DNA from: Solimonas sp041659605
Lineage (GTDB): Bacteria > Pseudomonadota > Gammaproteobacteria > Nevskiales > Nevskiaceae
DNA length: 64,000 nucleotides
Assembly (NCBI GenBank): GCA_041659605.1
Contig: JBAZXW010000004.1
Span: 62,001-126,000, forward strand
Direction: 5' to 3'
The notes below the pieces were generated by a model. That model was not told the origin of the DNA. It worked only from the letters and a program-made list of their open reading frames with translations, and searched no databases. Shown piece by piece: positions 16,437 to 26,037 of this stretch (position 1 is the first letter of the stretch; each line of letters begins with the position of its first letter). A program made the translations under genes and the position numbers.

Positions 16437-17366
16437 TCACGCGGCCACCGCCTTTGCGGCCGGCGACTTGTCGAGGTAGGCCAGCGCCTGCTCGGTCGAG
16501 GCCTCGTTGCGCGGGTCGTACCACGGGCTCAGATACGGCAGCTCCGACAGGAACAGCCACAGCGGATCGGGCAGGTGACCGCTGCGCGCGACACGCACCC
16601 ATTCGATCCACAACCAGGGTTTGAACGCGCTGGGCTTGCGCGCTTTGTACCGTTCATCCTGCTCGAGCAGGTGGGCGGTGCCGTCGGCCCAGATGCCGAA
16701 CACCATCACGAAGGTCATTGCCGACAGGTAGTAGCGCGAGATGTAGGTGCCGCCAAGATGGCGGTACAGATCGAAGGCGACGCTCCGATGCTCGATTTCC
16801 TCGGCGCCGTGCCAGCGGATCAAGTCCAGCAACACCGGATCGGCGCCGGCCTTGTCCCATTCGTGATTGTTGAGTGCGTACTTGCCGAGCACGCAGGTCA
16901 TGTGTTCGACCGCGGCAATCAGGCCGAGGCGGAACACCAGCCACTGCTTGTGCGCGAACTTCGGCAGCTTGCGTCCGAAGGGTTCGTCGGCCAGGGCCTG
17001 CTCGAAGATCCAGTCCATCAGCGCCAGATTGCGTTTCGTGTCGATGCCCTGCGCGGCGAGGTACTCGGCACAGGCGCTGCCGTGGGCGCGCGCGTGCATG
17101 GCCTCCTGGCGCACGAAGGCCTGCACGTCCTCGCGCAGCTTCGCATCGGTGACGTAGGGCAGCGCCTGGTTGTACAGCCGGCAGAACCAGAATTCGCCGG
17201 CCGGCAGGATCATGTTGATCTCGTTGATGAAGGCACTGGCGAACGGCTGGCCCGGAATCCAGTCGCGCGGCGTCTGCGACCAGTCGAAGCGCACCTTGCG
17301 CGGGCGGATGCTGTATTCCGTGCTCGACGCCTTGTCCTTGTTCGGAAACGGCAGGATCTTTTCCAT
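16437..17366 (-). CDS. Metal-dependent hydrolase, PF10118 type
   Basis: A 309-residue protein of the predicted metal-dependent hydrolase family. Candidate metal ligands sit in helices: FVRQEAMHARAH (E/H at about 97-103) and IRWHGAEEIEHRSVAFD (H/E cluster near 193-201), a ferritin-like diiron pattern. A hydrophobic helix follows (about 218-238). Substrate unknown. ATG 17366 is directly followed by MEKILPFPNKDK. It follows the hydrolase-SDR fusion by 16 bp; the same trio of M24 peptidase-like, SDR fusion and this hydrolase suggests one pathway, perhaps lipid or hydrocarbon metabolism (inference). Confidence 0.85.
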   Translation of the reverse strand: MEKILPFPNKDKASSTEYSIRPRKVRFDWSQTPRDWIPGQPFASAFINEINMILPAGEFWFCRLYNQALPYVTDAKLREDVQAFVRQEAMHARAHGSACAEYLAAQGIDTKRNLALMDWIFEQALADEPFGRKLPKFAHKQWLVFRLGLIAAVEHMTCVLGKYALNNHEWDKAGADPVLLDLIRWHGAEEIEHRSVAFDLYRHLGGTYISRYYLSAMTFVMVFGIWADGTAHLLEQDERYKARKPSAFKPWLWIEWVRVARSGHLPDPLWLFLSELPYLSPWYDPRNEASTEQALAYLDKSPAAKAVAA

Positions 17367-17382
17367 TGAAGGTTGCCCCAAG

Positions 17383-19116
17383 CTAGACGTTGATCTGCGC
17401 GACCCGTCGGGCGAGGCCGGGCGCCAGGCGCGACAGCCAGCGGATCGCATGGACCTCGGCGCCGACGCGCGCCTCCGCGCGGTTGTGTTCGACTGCATCG
17501 AGGATCGCCGCTGCAACGGCCGTTGGCTTGAGGTTGCGCAGCGCATACAGGCGGTTGGCCTGACGCCGCCTCTTCGCGACTTCATCGTCGCCGCCGATGA
17601 TGCGCGCCGATTCGGTGATGTTGGTGTGGACGATGCCGGGGTAGATCGCGCTGACGCCGATCCCCTGGCCGGCCAGCTCCGCGCGCAGGCACTCGCTGAG
17701 CATCTGCACCGCCGCCTTGGTCGTGTTGTAGGCCGGGGTCAGCCGCGTCGGCAGGAAGGCCAGGCCCGAGGACACGTTGACGATGTGGCCCTTCTTGCCG
17801 GCGTCGAGCATCTGCTGGGCGAACAGTTTCGAGCCGTGGATCACGCCCCATAGATTCACGCGCAGTATCTTTTCCCAATCGGCGGTGGACGTGTCCAGCA
17901 TGGGACCGGACATGCCGATCCCGGCATTGTTGACGACGACGTCCGGTGCGCCCAGCGTCGCGTCGATCTGTTCGGCCAGCGTTTCCATGGCCTTTGCGTC
18001 GCCGACGTCGACGCGGTAGGCGACGCTGTCGGCATCCAGCAGTCGCGCAAGTTCCGCGGTGCGCTGCGCGGCAGCGAGATCGATGTCGACGGCCACGGTG
18101 TCGGCACCGGCCTCGGCGAAAGCGAGCAGGGTTTCGCGGCCGATGCCCGAGCCGGCGCCGGTGACGACGACCAGCTTGCCGCTGTGCTTGCGTCGCGGCC
18201 CGCGCACGCGCGCACGGCGCAGCGCCGGCGTCTCGACGCCGCTGTCGACGAAGCGCACGAAGTCCGCGATCTTCACCGCGACCAGATCCGGATCGCTGAC
18301 CTGCAGCCAGTGGCCGGCGTCGACGTCCGTCCGCCACAGCCTGGGTGCCCACTTCGGCAGGTCGTCAAACAGTTCCGGTGACACGAAGTGGTCGCGCAGC
18401 GGCACGACCAGCTGCACGGGGATGTCGGTGCGGCGCTCGTGGGGCTTGAGCACGCGCTTGAGCACGTTGGCGCGGTACAGATTGACGCCGGTGCGGCCGT
18501 CGCTTTTCTGCGTCGGATTGACGTCGGCCTTGTCGATGCCCTCGACCTTTTCGAGAATCGTCGGCCAGAGCTTGTCCAGGCCCATCTTCCACATCAGCGG
18601 CGCCGCCATCGGCAGATGGAACATGCCGATGTACCAGGAGTGCAGCACCTGGTTCGCGATCTTGGCGACGTCCGCCGGCGCGCCGCTCTTGAGGCGCTGC
18701 AGAATCCAGTAGCCAGCGTGATCCAGCGACGGACCCGAGATCGTCGTATAGGAGGCGATGCGGTTCTTCAGGCGCTCGGTCGTCACCATCTCCCAGGCCT
18801 GGATCGATCCCCAGTCGTGTCCGACCAGGTGCACCATCTTGTGCGGCGCAGCGGCCTCGATCACCGCTGCCGCGTCGTTGACCAGGTGCTCCAGGTCATA
18901 GTCCTCGACCGGGTGCGGCGCGCTGGATGCGCCGGCACCGCGCACGTCGTAGGCGACGACGTGGAAGTCTTCCGCGAGCCGCCCAGCCGTCGCATCCCAG
19001 ACGTGGCTGCTGTCCGGATAGCCGTGCACCAGCAGGATGGTCGGCTTTGTGGGGTCGCCCCAGCTGCGTACTGCCAGCTGGACGTTACCCGATTGCACAA
19101 ACGTCGAGGTGCTCAT
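17383..19116 (-). CDS. Alpha/beta hydrolase - short-chain dehydrogenase fusion
   Basis: A 577-residue two-domain enzyme. Residues 1-290 form an epoxide-hydrolase-like alpha/beta hydrolase with LLVHGYPDSSHVWD (oxyanion HG) and GHDWGS (nucleophile Asp). After a short basic linker (RARVRGPRRKHSG), residues 310-577 form an SDR with TGAGSGIG, NNAGIG, a catalytic Ser (NVSSG) and YNTTK. The hydrolase and reductase thus work on the same or successive substrates. ATG 19116 overlaps the preceding stop (ATGA). This fusion is known in databases as an SDR family protein; its substrate is not established. Confidence 0.92.
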   Translation of the reverse strand: MSTSTFVQSGNVQLAVRSWGDPTKPTILLVHGYPDSSHVWDATAGRLAEDFHVVAYDVRGAGASSAPHPVEDYDLEHLVNDAAAVIEAAAPHKMVHLVGHDWGSIQAWEMVTTERLKNRIASYTTISGPSLDHAGYWILQRLKSGAPADVAKIANQVLHSWYIGMFHLPMAAPLMWKMGLDKLWPTILEKVEGIDKADVNPTQKSDGRTGVNLYRANVLKRVLKPHERRTDIPVQLVVPLRDHFVSPELFDDLPKWAPRLWRTDVDAGHWLQVSDPDLVAVKIADFVRFVDSGVETPALRRARVRGPRRKHSGKLVVVTGAGSGIGRETLLAFAEAGADTVAVDIDLAAAQRTAELARLLDADSVAYRVDVGDAKAMETLAEQIDATLGAPDVVVNNAGIGMSGPMLDTSTADWEKILRVNLWGVIHGSKLFAQQMLDAGKKGHIVNVSSGLAFLPTRLTPAYNTTKAAVQMLSECLRAELAGQGIGVSAIYPGIVHTNITESARIIGGDDEVAKRRRQANRLYALRNLKPTAVAAAILDAVEHNRAEARVGAEVHAIRWLSRLAPGLARRVAQINV

Positions 19117-20036
19117 GCCGCCACCTTGGTCACTTCCCCTGATTCCTTGTTCGCTTTGGCCGGCCACAGGCCGCGCGCGATCCAGCGGCGCACGTGCGGC
19201 ACGTCGTCGTCCAGCCAGTACGCGTCGGTCTCCGTGACGACGAGCAGTTCTTCGAACTTGGCGCCGACGCTGCGAAAGCCCAGATGCGGTTCGACCGCCC
19301 ACAGGCCCGACGTCGGCGGATGCTCGGAGCGCGCGCTGCTGTTCCACAGCGGCGACCAGCCCTCCTTGCGGCCGCGGATTGCATCGCGCGCCAGCTCGGC
19401 GACATTGCGCAGGCCGAAGCGGGCGAGCGACGGATGGCTGGACTTGGCTTTGCCGTCGTCGGAAATCCGCTCCACGCGGTGGGCGAGCACCTCGAAGGGA
19501 TAGGCCTTGTGGCGCGGCTCATAGCCGTGACGTGTACACAGTCGATCGACGGCGCGGCTGATCTCGGCCAGGGTTTCGCGGCGGCGGACCCTGTCCAGAA
19601 TCAGCACGCGGTACTCAAGCAGATCATCCATCAGGCGATCGAGAATCCTGTTCTCGCCGAGCACGCCGCTGTAGCCGATGTCGGCGGTGTAGCCGTGGAC
19701 GGTCGGCGCGCAGTCGAGAATGAACGGCATGCCTTCCTCCAGCCGGCGGCTGCCGGGAAAGAAGGCGGGGTTGAAGCCGCGCAGCTGCGACACCGCGATC
19801 AGGCCGCGGAAGGCGGTGCGATCGCCGAACCAGGCGAAGGGTTCATGCAGGCAATCCTCGGCGCCTTCGGCATCGAGGACTTCGCGCATGCGCCGGGCCA
19901 CCTCGCGCTCGGTGATGCCGGGCGTGAGCTCGGCGGCGATGGTTTCCGCGCAGCGATACGCCAGCCGCTGGCTGTCGCGGAAGCGGCGCAGGTCCTCGTC
20001 GGCCGGCTGCCATCCGGGATGGAGGGACTCTGACAT
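19113..20036 (-). CDS. M24 (creatinase/aminopeptidase P fold) family protein
   Basis: A 307-residue pita-bread-fold protein. Candidate metal ligands are in FILDCAPTVHGYTADIGYSG (Asp at about 118 and 127) and in ELLVVTETDAYW near the C terminus (Glu about 277), with histidines in HKAYPFEVLAHRV; the glutamate/histidine set is not obviously complete by eye, so peptidase activity is uncertain. First gene of the minus-strand run, 185 bp from the divergent GDH gene. A perfect ACATCG-CT-CGATGT palindrome lies 33 bp upstream of the start codon. Confidence 0.85.
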   Translation of the reverse strand: MSESLHPGWQPADEDLRRFRDSQRLAYRCAETIAAELTPGITEREVARRMREVLDAEGAEDCLHEPFAWFGDRTAFRGLIAVSQLRGFNPAFFPGSRRLEEGMPFILDCAPTVHGYTADIGYSGVLGENRILDRLMDDLLEYRVLILDRVRRRETLAEISRAVDRLCTRHGYEPRHKAYPFEVLAHRVERISDDGKAKSSHPSLARFGLRNVAELARDAIRGRKEGWSPLWNSSARSEHPPTSGLWAVEPHLGFRSVGAKFEELLVVTETDAYWLDDDVPHVRRWIARGLWPAKANKESGEVTKVAA

Positions 20037-20068
20037 GGCGGACTCCTTCAGAACGGTGCGGAAGTGTT

Positions 20069-20082
20069 ACATCGCTCGATGT
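20069..20082. promoter_or_regulatory. Palindromic operator candidate before the M24-SDR operon
   Basis: ACATCG-CT-CGATGT is a perfect 14-bp palindrome 33 bp upstream of ATG 20036 (minus strand). A looser ATGT/ACAT dyad follows at about 20084-20099. TetR-type regulators often bind such sites, but no regulator gene is adjacent. Confidence 0.4.
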
Positions 20083-20221
20083 CATGTTGCAATGCACATC
20101 TGACAGTGCGGTTTGGCGCCCCGGCAATAGGGGTTGACCATCAGGTGCGTGCGGAAACCCCCCGCGTATACTCGCCACACACAAACATCGCACGCCAAGC
20201 GCAGTGCGAGAGGAGAACAAC

Positions 20222-23200
20222 ATGAGGTCCCATTCGATGCAGGAGCAGGAGCTTCTGCTGGCGCAAGTGGAGGCCCTGGCGGATGCCCGCGTCGCCGCAC
20301 CGGAGCGCGCCGCGTTCCGCAGCTTTCTGCGCCATTACTACGAGATGTCGTCCATCGATGCGCTGCGGCTGCGTACGCCGGAGGAGCTGTTCCGGCTCAG
20401 CCATGGGCATTGGCAGCTGGCGCAGCAGCGCCGGCCCGGCGAACTTGCGCTGCGGCTGACGCCGGCCGGCGACACGCGCCTGCTGGCGAGCCTCGACACC
20501 GTCGTCGAGGACATGCCGTTCCTGGTCGATTCTGTGTGCATGGCGGTGCGCACGGCCGGCAGCCCGATCGACTGGATCGCACATCCGGTGCTGAGTCTGC
20601 GCCGTGACGCCGATGGGCGCCTGCAGGATGTGCGGCCGGTTGCGGCCGGCGAGGCCAGCGCCGAGTCGCTGATCCACCTCGAATTTGAACCGCTGCGCGA
20701 CGCGGCCGGTCACGCCGCGCTGGAGGCGGACCTGCGCCAGGTCGTCGCCGATCTGCACACCGTCGTGGTCGACTTTCCGGCGATGCGCGCGCGCCTGCGC
20801 GAAATCGCCGACGCCTTGCAGGCCGTACCGCCGGGCGGCGACGCCGCGGACTTCGCCGAGGCACGCGAATTTCTGCTGTGGCTGGATGCCGGTCATTTCA
20901 CCTTCCTGGGCGTGGCCGAGACCCAGGCCGTCATCGAGCAGGGCCGCAGCCGCTTCGTCACTCATCCGGAATCGTCGCTGGGACTCGCGCGCGGCGGCGC
21001 GCGCTATGCCGATCCGGATCAGCTGATCGCGCCGCCGGCCGAGCTGGACAAGTACACCGAATCGACGCGGGTGATCGTCGTCACCAAGGCCAACCACCGA
21101 TCCACCGTGCACCATCCGGAGTACATCGACGTCGTTTCAGTGCGGCGCTTCAATCCGGACGGCAGCGTGCATGGCATCTGCCGCTTCATCGGCCTGTTCT
21201 CCGCCGAGGCCTATAGCGAGCGGCCGCGCAACATCCCGCTGATCCGGCGCAAGGCCGAGTATGTCGTCCGCCGCTCACGCCTGCGCGAAGACTCACATTC
21301 CGGCAAGAACCTGCGCGACATCCTGTTCCAGCTGCCGCGCGACGAGCTGTTCCAGTCGGGCGAGGAGGAGCTGTTCGAGGCCTGTGCGGGCATCCGCGCG
21401 CTGCGCGACCGCCAGCAGCTGCGGCTGTTCATGCGCCGCGATCGCTACGGCCGTTTCTACTCCTGCATGGTGTACCTGCCGCGCGATCGCTATTCGCGCG
21501 AGCTGCGCGATCGCATCGCCGCGGAACTGACGGCGACCTGCAACGGCACCAGCGTCGACCGCAACACCGAATTCCTGCGCTCCGGTCTGGCACGGATTCA
21601 CTACATCGTGCGCACGCCGCCGGGGACGACGATCCCGCTGTCGACGGCCGAGGTCGAGGCGCGCCTGCTGGCGGCGACGCGCAGCTGGCGCGATCAGCTG
21701 CGTGAGGTTCTGCACCGCGGCGCCGACGGCGGTAGCCGTGCGCAGGTCTTCCTCGATGGCTTCCCGCTGTCGTACCAGGAGGCCGTGTCTCCGATCGACG
21801 CGGCCGCCGATCTGCAATACCTGGTGCAGCTGAATGCGGAGCAGCCCATGCTGCCGCGCCTGCTGGTCGACGACACCGCGATCGGCAAGGTCTGTCCGAC
21901 TGCTCTCAAGCTGTATTGCTGGAAGCGCCCGGTGCCGCTGTCGGACGTGCTGCCGGCCCTGGAAAATTTCGGGCTGCGCGTAATCTGGCAGGACCCGACC
22001 GAAATCAGGCCGCGCGACGGCGATCCGGTCTGGATCCAGGAGTTCAAGGTCCAGGTCGCCGGCGACTGTGCGCTCGATCCCGCGCAGCAGCGCAGCTCTT
22101 TCGAAGCCGCGTTCACCAGTACCTGGAGCGGCGAGACCGAGAACGACGGCTTGAACCGCCTGGTGCTGCTTGCCGGACTCGATGCGCGCCAGGTTGTCTG
22201 CCTGCGCACGCTGACCAAGTACCTGATCCAGACCGGTCTGCCGCACAGCCAGGACTACATGGAGCGCCTGCTCGCCGAGCACGCGCCGATCGCGCGCCTG
22301 ATGGTGCAGCTGTTCGAGACGCGCTTCGATCCCCGGTTGAGCGACGTGCAGCGCCGGCGCGACGCCGAGATCCGCATCGCCCAGGAACTGGACGAGCGCC
22401 TCGACAAGGTTGCAACGCTGGACGGCGACCGCGTGCTGCGTGCGTATACCGCGGTCGTGCGTGCGGTGCTGCGAACGAACTACTTCCAGCCGGCGGCGTC
22501 GGGGGCGCGCAAGCCCTACGTCAGCATCAAGCTCGATCCCAAGCGCGTGCCGGACCTGCCCGAGCCGCGGCCGATGTTCGAGATCTTCGTCTATGCGCCG
22601 GAGGTCGAGGGCATCCACCTGCGCGGTGGACGCGTCGCCCGCGGCGGCCTGCGCTGGTCCGACCGGAGACAGGACTTCCGCACCGAAGTGCTCGGGCTGA
22701 TGAAGGCGCAGATGGTCAAGAACGCGATCATCGTGCCGGTCGGCGCCAAGGGCGGATTCGTCGTCAAGAAGGGCGATCCCGGCAACCGCGATGCCTGGCT
22801 CAAGCAGGGCGTCGAGTGCTACAAGACCTTCCTGCGCGGCCTGCTCGACATCACCGACAACCGCGTCGGTGACGACATCGTGCCGCCGCCGTCGGTGGTC
22901 CGCCACGACGACGACGACCCCTACCTCGTGGTCGCTGCTGACAAGGGCACCGCGACCTTCTCCGACATCGCCAATGGCCTGGCCGCCGAATACGGATTCT
23001 GGCTCGGCGACGGTTTCGCGTCCGGCGGCTCCGCCGGCTACGACCACAAGAAGATGGGCATCACCGCGAAGGGCGCGTGGGAAAGTGTCAAGCGCCATTT
23101 CCGCGAGATGAACCGGGACATCCAGAGCGAGCCATTGACCGTGGTCGGCGTCGGCGACATGTCCGGCGACGTCTTCGGCAACGGCATGCTGCTGTCGCGC

Positions 23201-25027
23201 CAGATCCGCCTGCTCGCAGCCTTCGATCACCGCCACATCTTCATCGACCCCAATCCCGATGCGGAGGTCTCGTTCAAGGAGCGCGAACGCCTGTTCCAGC
23301 TGCCGCGCTCGAGCTGGGACGACTACGACAAGGCGCTGATCTCGGCCGGCGGCGGCGTGTATCCGCGCTCGGCGAAGCTGATCAAGCTCTCGCCCGAAGC
23401 GCAGAAGGCACTGGCCATCGACAAGGCCGGCCTGCCGCCGAACGAGGTCCTCAAGGCGATTCTCAAGGGGCCGGTCGACCTGCTGTGGAACGGCGGCATC
23501 GGCACCTATCTCAAGAGTCACCAGCAGGCCCACCAGGACTGCGGCGACCGCGCCAACGACGCGATCCGCGTCAATGGCCGCGAGCTGCGCTGCAAGGTGG
23601 TCGGCGAAGGCGGCAATCTCGGCTGTACGCAGCTGGGCCGCATCGAGGCGGCGCTGGCCGGCGTGCGCGTGAACACCGATTTCATCGACAACGCCGGCGG
23701 CGTGCACAGTTCGGACCGCGAGGTCAACATCAAGATCCCGCTCAACCAGATGCTGCGCGAGGGCACGCTGACCCGGGACGTGCGCGATCCGTTCCTCGCG
23801 CAGATGACCGACGACATCGCTCGCGCGGTGCTGCGCGACAACTACGTGCAGTGTCTGGCCGTGTCGCTGTTGGAGCGCGATGCGCCGGCGCGCCTGGACG
23901 AGCACGCGAACCTGATGCGCACGCTGGAGCGTGACGGCCTGCTGTCGCGCGCCGTCGAGTTCCTGCCGGACGACGAAGGGCTCAAGGAGCGGCGCGCGTC
24001 GGGACAGGGCCTGACGCGTCCGGAGCTGTCGGTGCTGGTGTCGTACAGCAAGATCTCGCTGTTCGACGCCATCGCGCAGTCGAAGGTGCCGGACGACCCG
24101 TTCTTCGACCGCGACTTGCTGTCGTATTTCCCGCCGGCGATGGTCGAGCGCTACCGCGACGTGCTGCTCAGGCACCGACTGCGCCGCGAGATCATCGCGA
24201 CGATCCTGTCGAACGCGGTCGTCAACCGCATGGGCTGTTCGTTCGCGCACCGCTTCGCCGAGGATCACGGCGCCGACCGCGCCGAGGTTGTGAAGGCCTA
24301 TGCGATGGCGCATGAAATCTTCGGCGGCGACCGCTACTGGTTGCCGATCCAGGCGCTCGACGGCAAGGTTCCGGCCTCGATCCAGCTCAAGCTGTTCGGC
24401 CGCGCCATCGGCCTGATGAAGCACGTCACGACCTGGCTGCTCGACTACCAATGGAGTGCGCGTCCGATCGGCGAGGCCGTGGCGGCATTCCATGCCGGCA
24501 TCGGTGAGTTGTCGACGCTGATGCCGGACGTCCTGTCGGGCGGCTACCGGGCGGATTGGGACAAGGCGGTGGCGGGAATGGCCGTGGAGGGCGTGCCCGA
24601 GCCGCTCGCACAGCAGCTTGCGAATACGATGGTGCTCGGCAGCGCGCCGGACATCGTCGAACTCGCCCGGCAAGCCGGCGTGCCGCTGGCCGAGGCGGCG
24701 GGCGTATACTTCCAGATCGGCGATCGCCTGCGCATTCTCTGGCTGCTGTCGTCGATCATCGGCTTCTCGGTGAGCAGCAAGTGGCAGGCGCTGGCGCGCT
24801 CGAACCTGCGCGAGGACACCTACCGGCTGCACCGGCAGGTTGCGGCGCGCGTCCTGCAGCAACCGGGAGCGTCGCCGGAGACGCGGATCGATGCTTGGGT
24901 GCGGACCAACGAGAACAAGGTCAAGTTCGGTGTGCACCGCCTGCAGGAGCTGCAGGCGTTGGGTGCGCACGATTTCATGACGCTGGCGGTCGGTGTGCGG
25001 GAGCTGCGCAAGCTGCGCCAGCTGTGA
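20222..25027 (+). CDS. gdhB: NAD-specific glutamate dehydrogenase, large (GDH-180 type)
   Basis: A 1601-residue enzyme that deaminates glutamate to 2-oxoglutarate with NAD, feeding the TCA cycle; Pseudomonas GdhB is 1620 residues. The N-terminal 700 residues hold the ACT-like and helical regulatory parts (for example DTVVEDMPFLVDSV). The catalytic core is about 760-1240 with KGGFVVKKGD (near 843), GDMSGDVFGNGML, DPNPD and GEGGNLGCTQLGR (near 1128). ATG 20222 follows GAGAGGAGAA. A TATACT box at 20167-20172 is a possible -10, with no good -35. The epimerase gene follows 16 bp later. Confidence 0.97.
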   Translation: MRSHSMQEQELLLAQVEALADARVAAPERAAFRSFLRHYYEMSSIDALRLRTPEELFRLSHGHWQLAQQRRPGELALRLTPAGDTRLLASLDTVVEDMPFLVDSVCMAVRTAGSPIDWIAHPVLSLRRDADGRLQDVRPVAAGEASAESLIHLEFEPLRDAAGHAALEADLRQVVADLHTVVVDFPAMRARLREIADALQAVPPGGDAADFAEAREFLLWLDAGHFTFLGVAETQAVIEQGRSRFVTHPESSLGLARGGARYADPDQLIAPPAELDKYTESTRVIVVTKANHRSTVHHPEYIDVVSVRRFNPDGSVHGICRFIGLFSAEAYSERPRNIPLIRRKAEYVVRRSRLREDSHSGKNLRDILFQLPRDELFQSGEEELFEACAGIRALRDRQQLRLFMRRDRYGRFYSCMVYLPRDRYSRELRDRIAAELTATCNGTSVDRNTEFLRSGLARIHYIVRTPPGTTIPLSTAEVEARLLAATRSWRDQLREVLHRGADGGSRAQVFLDGFPLSYQEAVSPIDAAADLQYLVQLNAEQPMLPRLLVDDTAIGKVCPTALKLYCWKRPVPLSDVLPALENFGLRVIWQDPTEIRPRDGDPVWIQEFKVQVAGDCALDPAQQRSSFEAAFTSTWSGETENDGLNRLVLLAGLDARQVVCLRTLTKYLIQTGLPHSQDYMERLLAEHAPIARLMVQLFETRFDPRLSDVQRRRDAEIRIAQELDERLDKVATLDGDRVLRAYTAVVRAVLRTNYFQPAASGARKPYVSIKLDPKRVPDLPEPRPMFEIFVYAPEVEGIHLRGGRVARGGLRWSDRRQDFRTEVLGLMKAQMVKNAIIVPVGAKGGFVVKKGDPGNRDAWLKQGVECYKTFLRGLLDITDNRVGDDIVPPPSVVRHDDDDPYLVVAADKGTATFSDIANGLAAEYGFWLGDGFASGGSAGYDHKKMGITAKGAWESVKRHFREMNRDIQSEPLTVVGVGDMSGDVFGNGMLLSRQIRLLAAFDHRHIFIDPNPDAEVSFKERERLFQLPRSSWDDYDKALISAGGGVYPRSAKLIKLSPEAQKALAIDKAGLPPNEVLKAILKGPVDLLWNGGIGTYLKSHQQAHQDCGDRANDAIRVNGRELRCKVVGEGGNLGCTQLGRIEAALAGVRVNTDFIDNAGGVHSSDREVNIKIPLNQMLREGTLTRDVRDPFLAQMTDDIARAVLRDNYVQCLAVSLLERDAPARLDEHANLMRTLERDGLLSRAVEFLPDDEGLKERRASGQGLTRPELSVLVSYSKISLFDAIAQSKVPDDPFFDRDLLSYFPPAMVERYRDVLLRHRLRREIIATILSNAVVNRMGCSFAHRFAEDHGADRAEVVKAYAMAHEIFGGDRYWLPIQALDGKVPASIQLKLFGRAIGLMKHVTTWLLDYQWSARPIGEAVAAFHAGIGELSTLMPDVLSGGYRADWDKAVAGMAVEGVPEPLAQQLANTMVLGSAPDIVELARQAGVPLAEAAGVYFQIGDRLRILWLLSSIIGFSVSSKWQALARSNLREDTYRLHRQVAARVLQQPGASPETRIDAWVRTNENKVKFGVHRLQELQALGAHDFMTLAVGVRELRKLRQL

Positions 25028-25043
25028 GCAAGCAGGGGGTCAA

Positions 25044-26024
25044 ATGAGCCGGATATTCGTCACGGGCGGGTCGGGTTATGTCGGGCGCAATCTGATCCGC
25101 CACCTGGTGGCGCGCGGTGACGAAGTGCGGGCGCTGGTGCGCAGCGGCGATGCCGCGCAGCTCGTCAGCGCGCTCGGCGCGCAGCCGGTGCGCGGTGATC
25201 TCGAACACACCGCGGCGATGCAGGAGGGCATGCAAGGCTGCGCGGCGATCTTCCATTGCGCCGCCCTGGTCAGCGAGTGGGGGCCCAAGGCGGACTACGA
25301 GCGCGCCAACGTGCAGGGCACGCAGCGGGTCATCGACGCTGCGCGCACGGCCGGCGTTCCCGTTCTGGTTCATGTCAGCACCGAGGCCGTGCTCGCCGAC
25401 GGCCGTCCGATCCTCGATGCGGACGAGACGCGCCCGCTGCCGGAGCATCCCTTGCCGCGCTATCCGGCGACCAAGGGCGCCTCCGAGAATCTGGTGCGCG
25501 CGGCCAACGGCGCGGGGCTGCGCACGGTGGTCGTGCGACCGCGCCTGATCTGGGGCAACGACGACAGTTCGGTGCTGACCCAGCTCGAACATGCCGTGAA
25601 CGCCGGCCGCTTCATGTGGATCGGCGACGGCCGCTATCCGACCTCGAGCTGCCATGTCGACAATCTGTGCGAGGGGCTGCTGCTGGCTGCGGAAAAAGGG
25701 CGCGGCGGCGAAGTCTATTTCGTGACCGACGGCGCGCCGGTGGAACTGCGCGAGTTCGTCACGGCGATGCTGCGCACGCGTGGCGTCGATCCGGGAAGCC
25801 GCCACGTGCCGCATGCCGTCGCGCTGGCACTGGCGACCGTGAGCGAAGGGCTGTGGGATCTGCTCGGCCTGCGCTCGCCGCCGCCGGCGACGCGGATGGC
25901 GGTGCGCCTGTTCGGCGAACCGGTCACCGTGCGCGACGACAAGGCGCGCCGCGAACTCGGATACGTCGGGCGGGTCAGCCGTGCACAGGGGCTGGCGACG
26001 CTGCGCCGCGCCACGAGTGCTTGA
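25044..26024 (+). CDS. NAD(P)-dependent epimerase / 3-beta-HSD-like extended SDR
   Basis: A 326-residue extended short-chain dehydrogenase. The N-terminal motif TGGSGYVG (6-13) binds NAD(P); the active site YPATK (near 140-144) with upstream Ser (VHVSTEA) is intact. The overall pattern (IFHCAALVSEWGP, VVVRPRLIWG) resembles 3-beta-hydroxysteroid dehydrogenase/NSDHL-like proteins acting on sterol-type or acyl-derived substrates, but the substrate cannot be read from sequence. ATG 25044 follows AGGGGGT. Probably cotranscribed with the GDH gene. Confidence 0.87.
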   Translation: MSRIFVTGGSGYVGRNLIRHLVARGDEVRALVRSGDAAQLVSALGAQPVRGDLEHTAAMQEGMQGCAAIFHCAALVSEWGPKADYERANVQGTQRVIDAARTAGVPVLVHVSTEAVLADGRPILDADETRPLPEHPLPRYPATKGASENLVRAANGAGLRTVVVRPRLIWGNDDSSVLTQLEHAVNAGRFMWIGDGRYPTSSCHVDNLCEGLLLAAEKGRGGEVYFVTDGAPVELREFVTAMLRTRGVDPGSRHVPHAVALALATVSEGLWDLLGLRSPPPATRMAVRLFGEPVTVRDDKARRELGYVGRVSRAQGLATLRRATSA

Positions 26025-26037
26025 TCGGTCGGTCGGA

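Noticed and set aside
21293..24970. 1225-codon open frame opposite the glutamate dehydrogenase gene
   Set aside because: Composition is typical of an antisense shadow (Arg/Gln/His/Asp-rich) and the opposite strand encodes a fully conserved enzyme.
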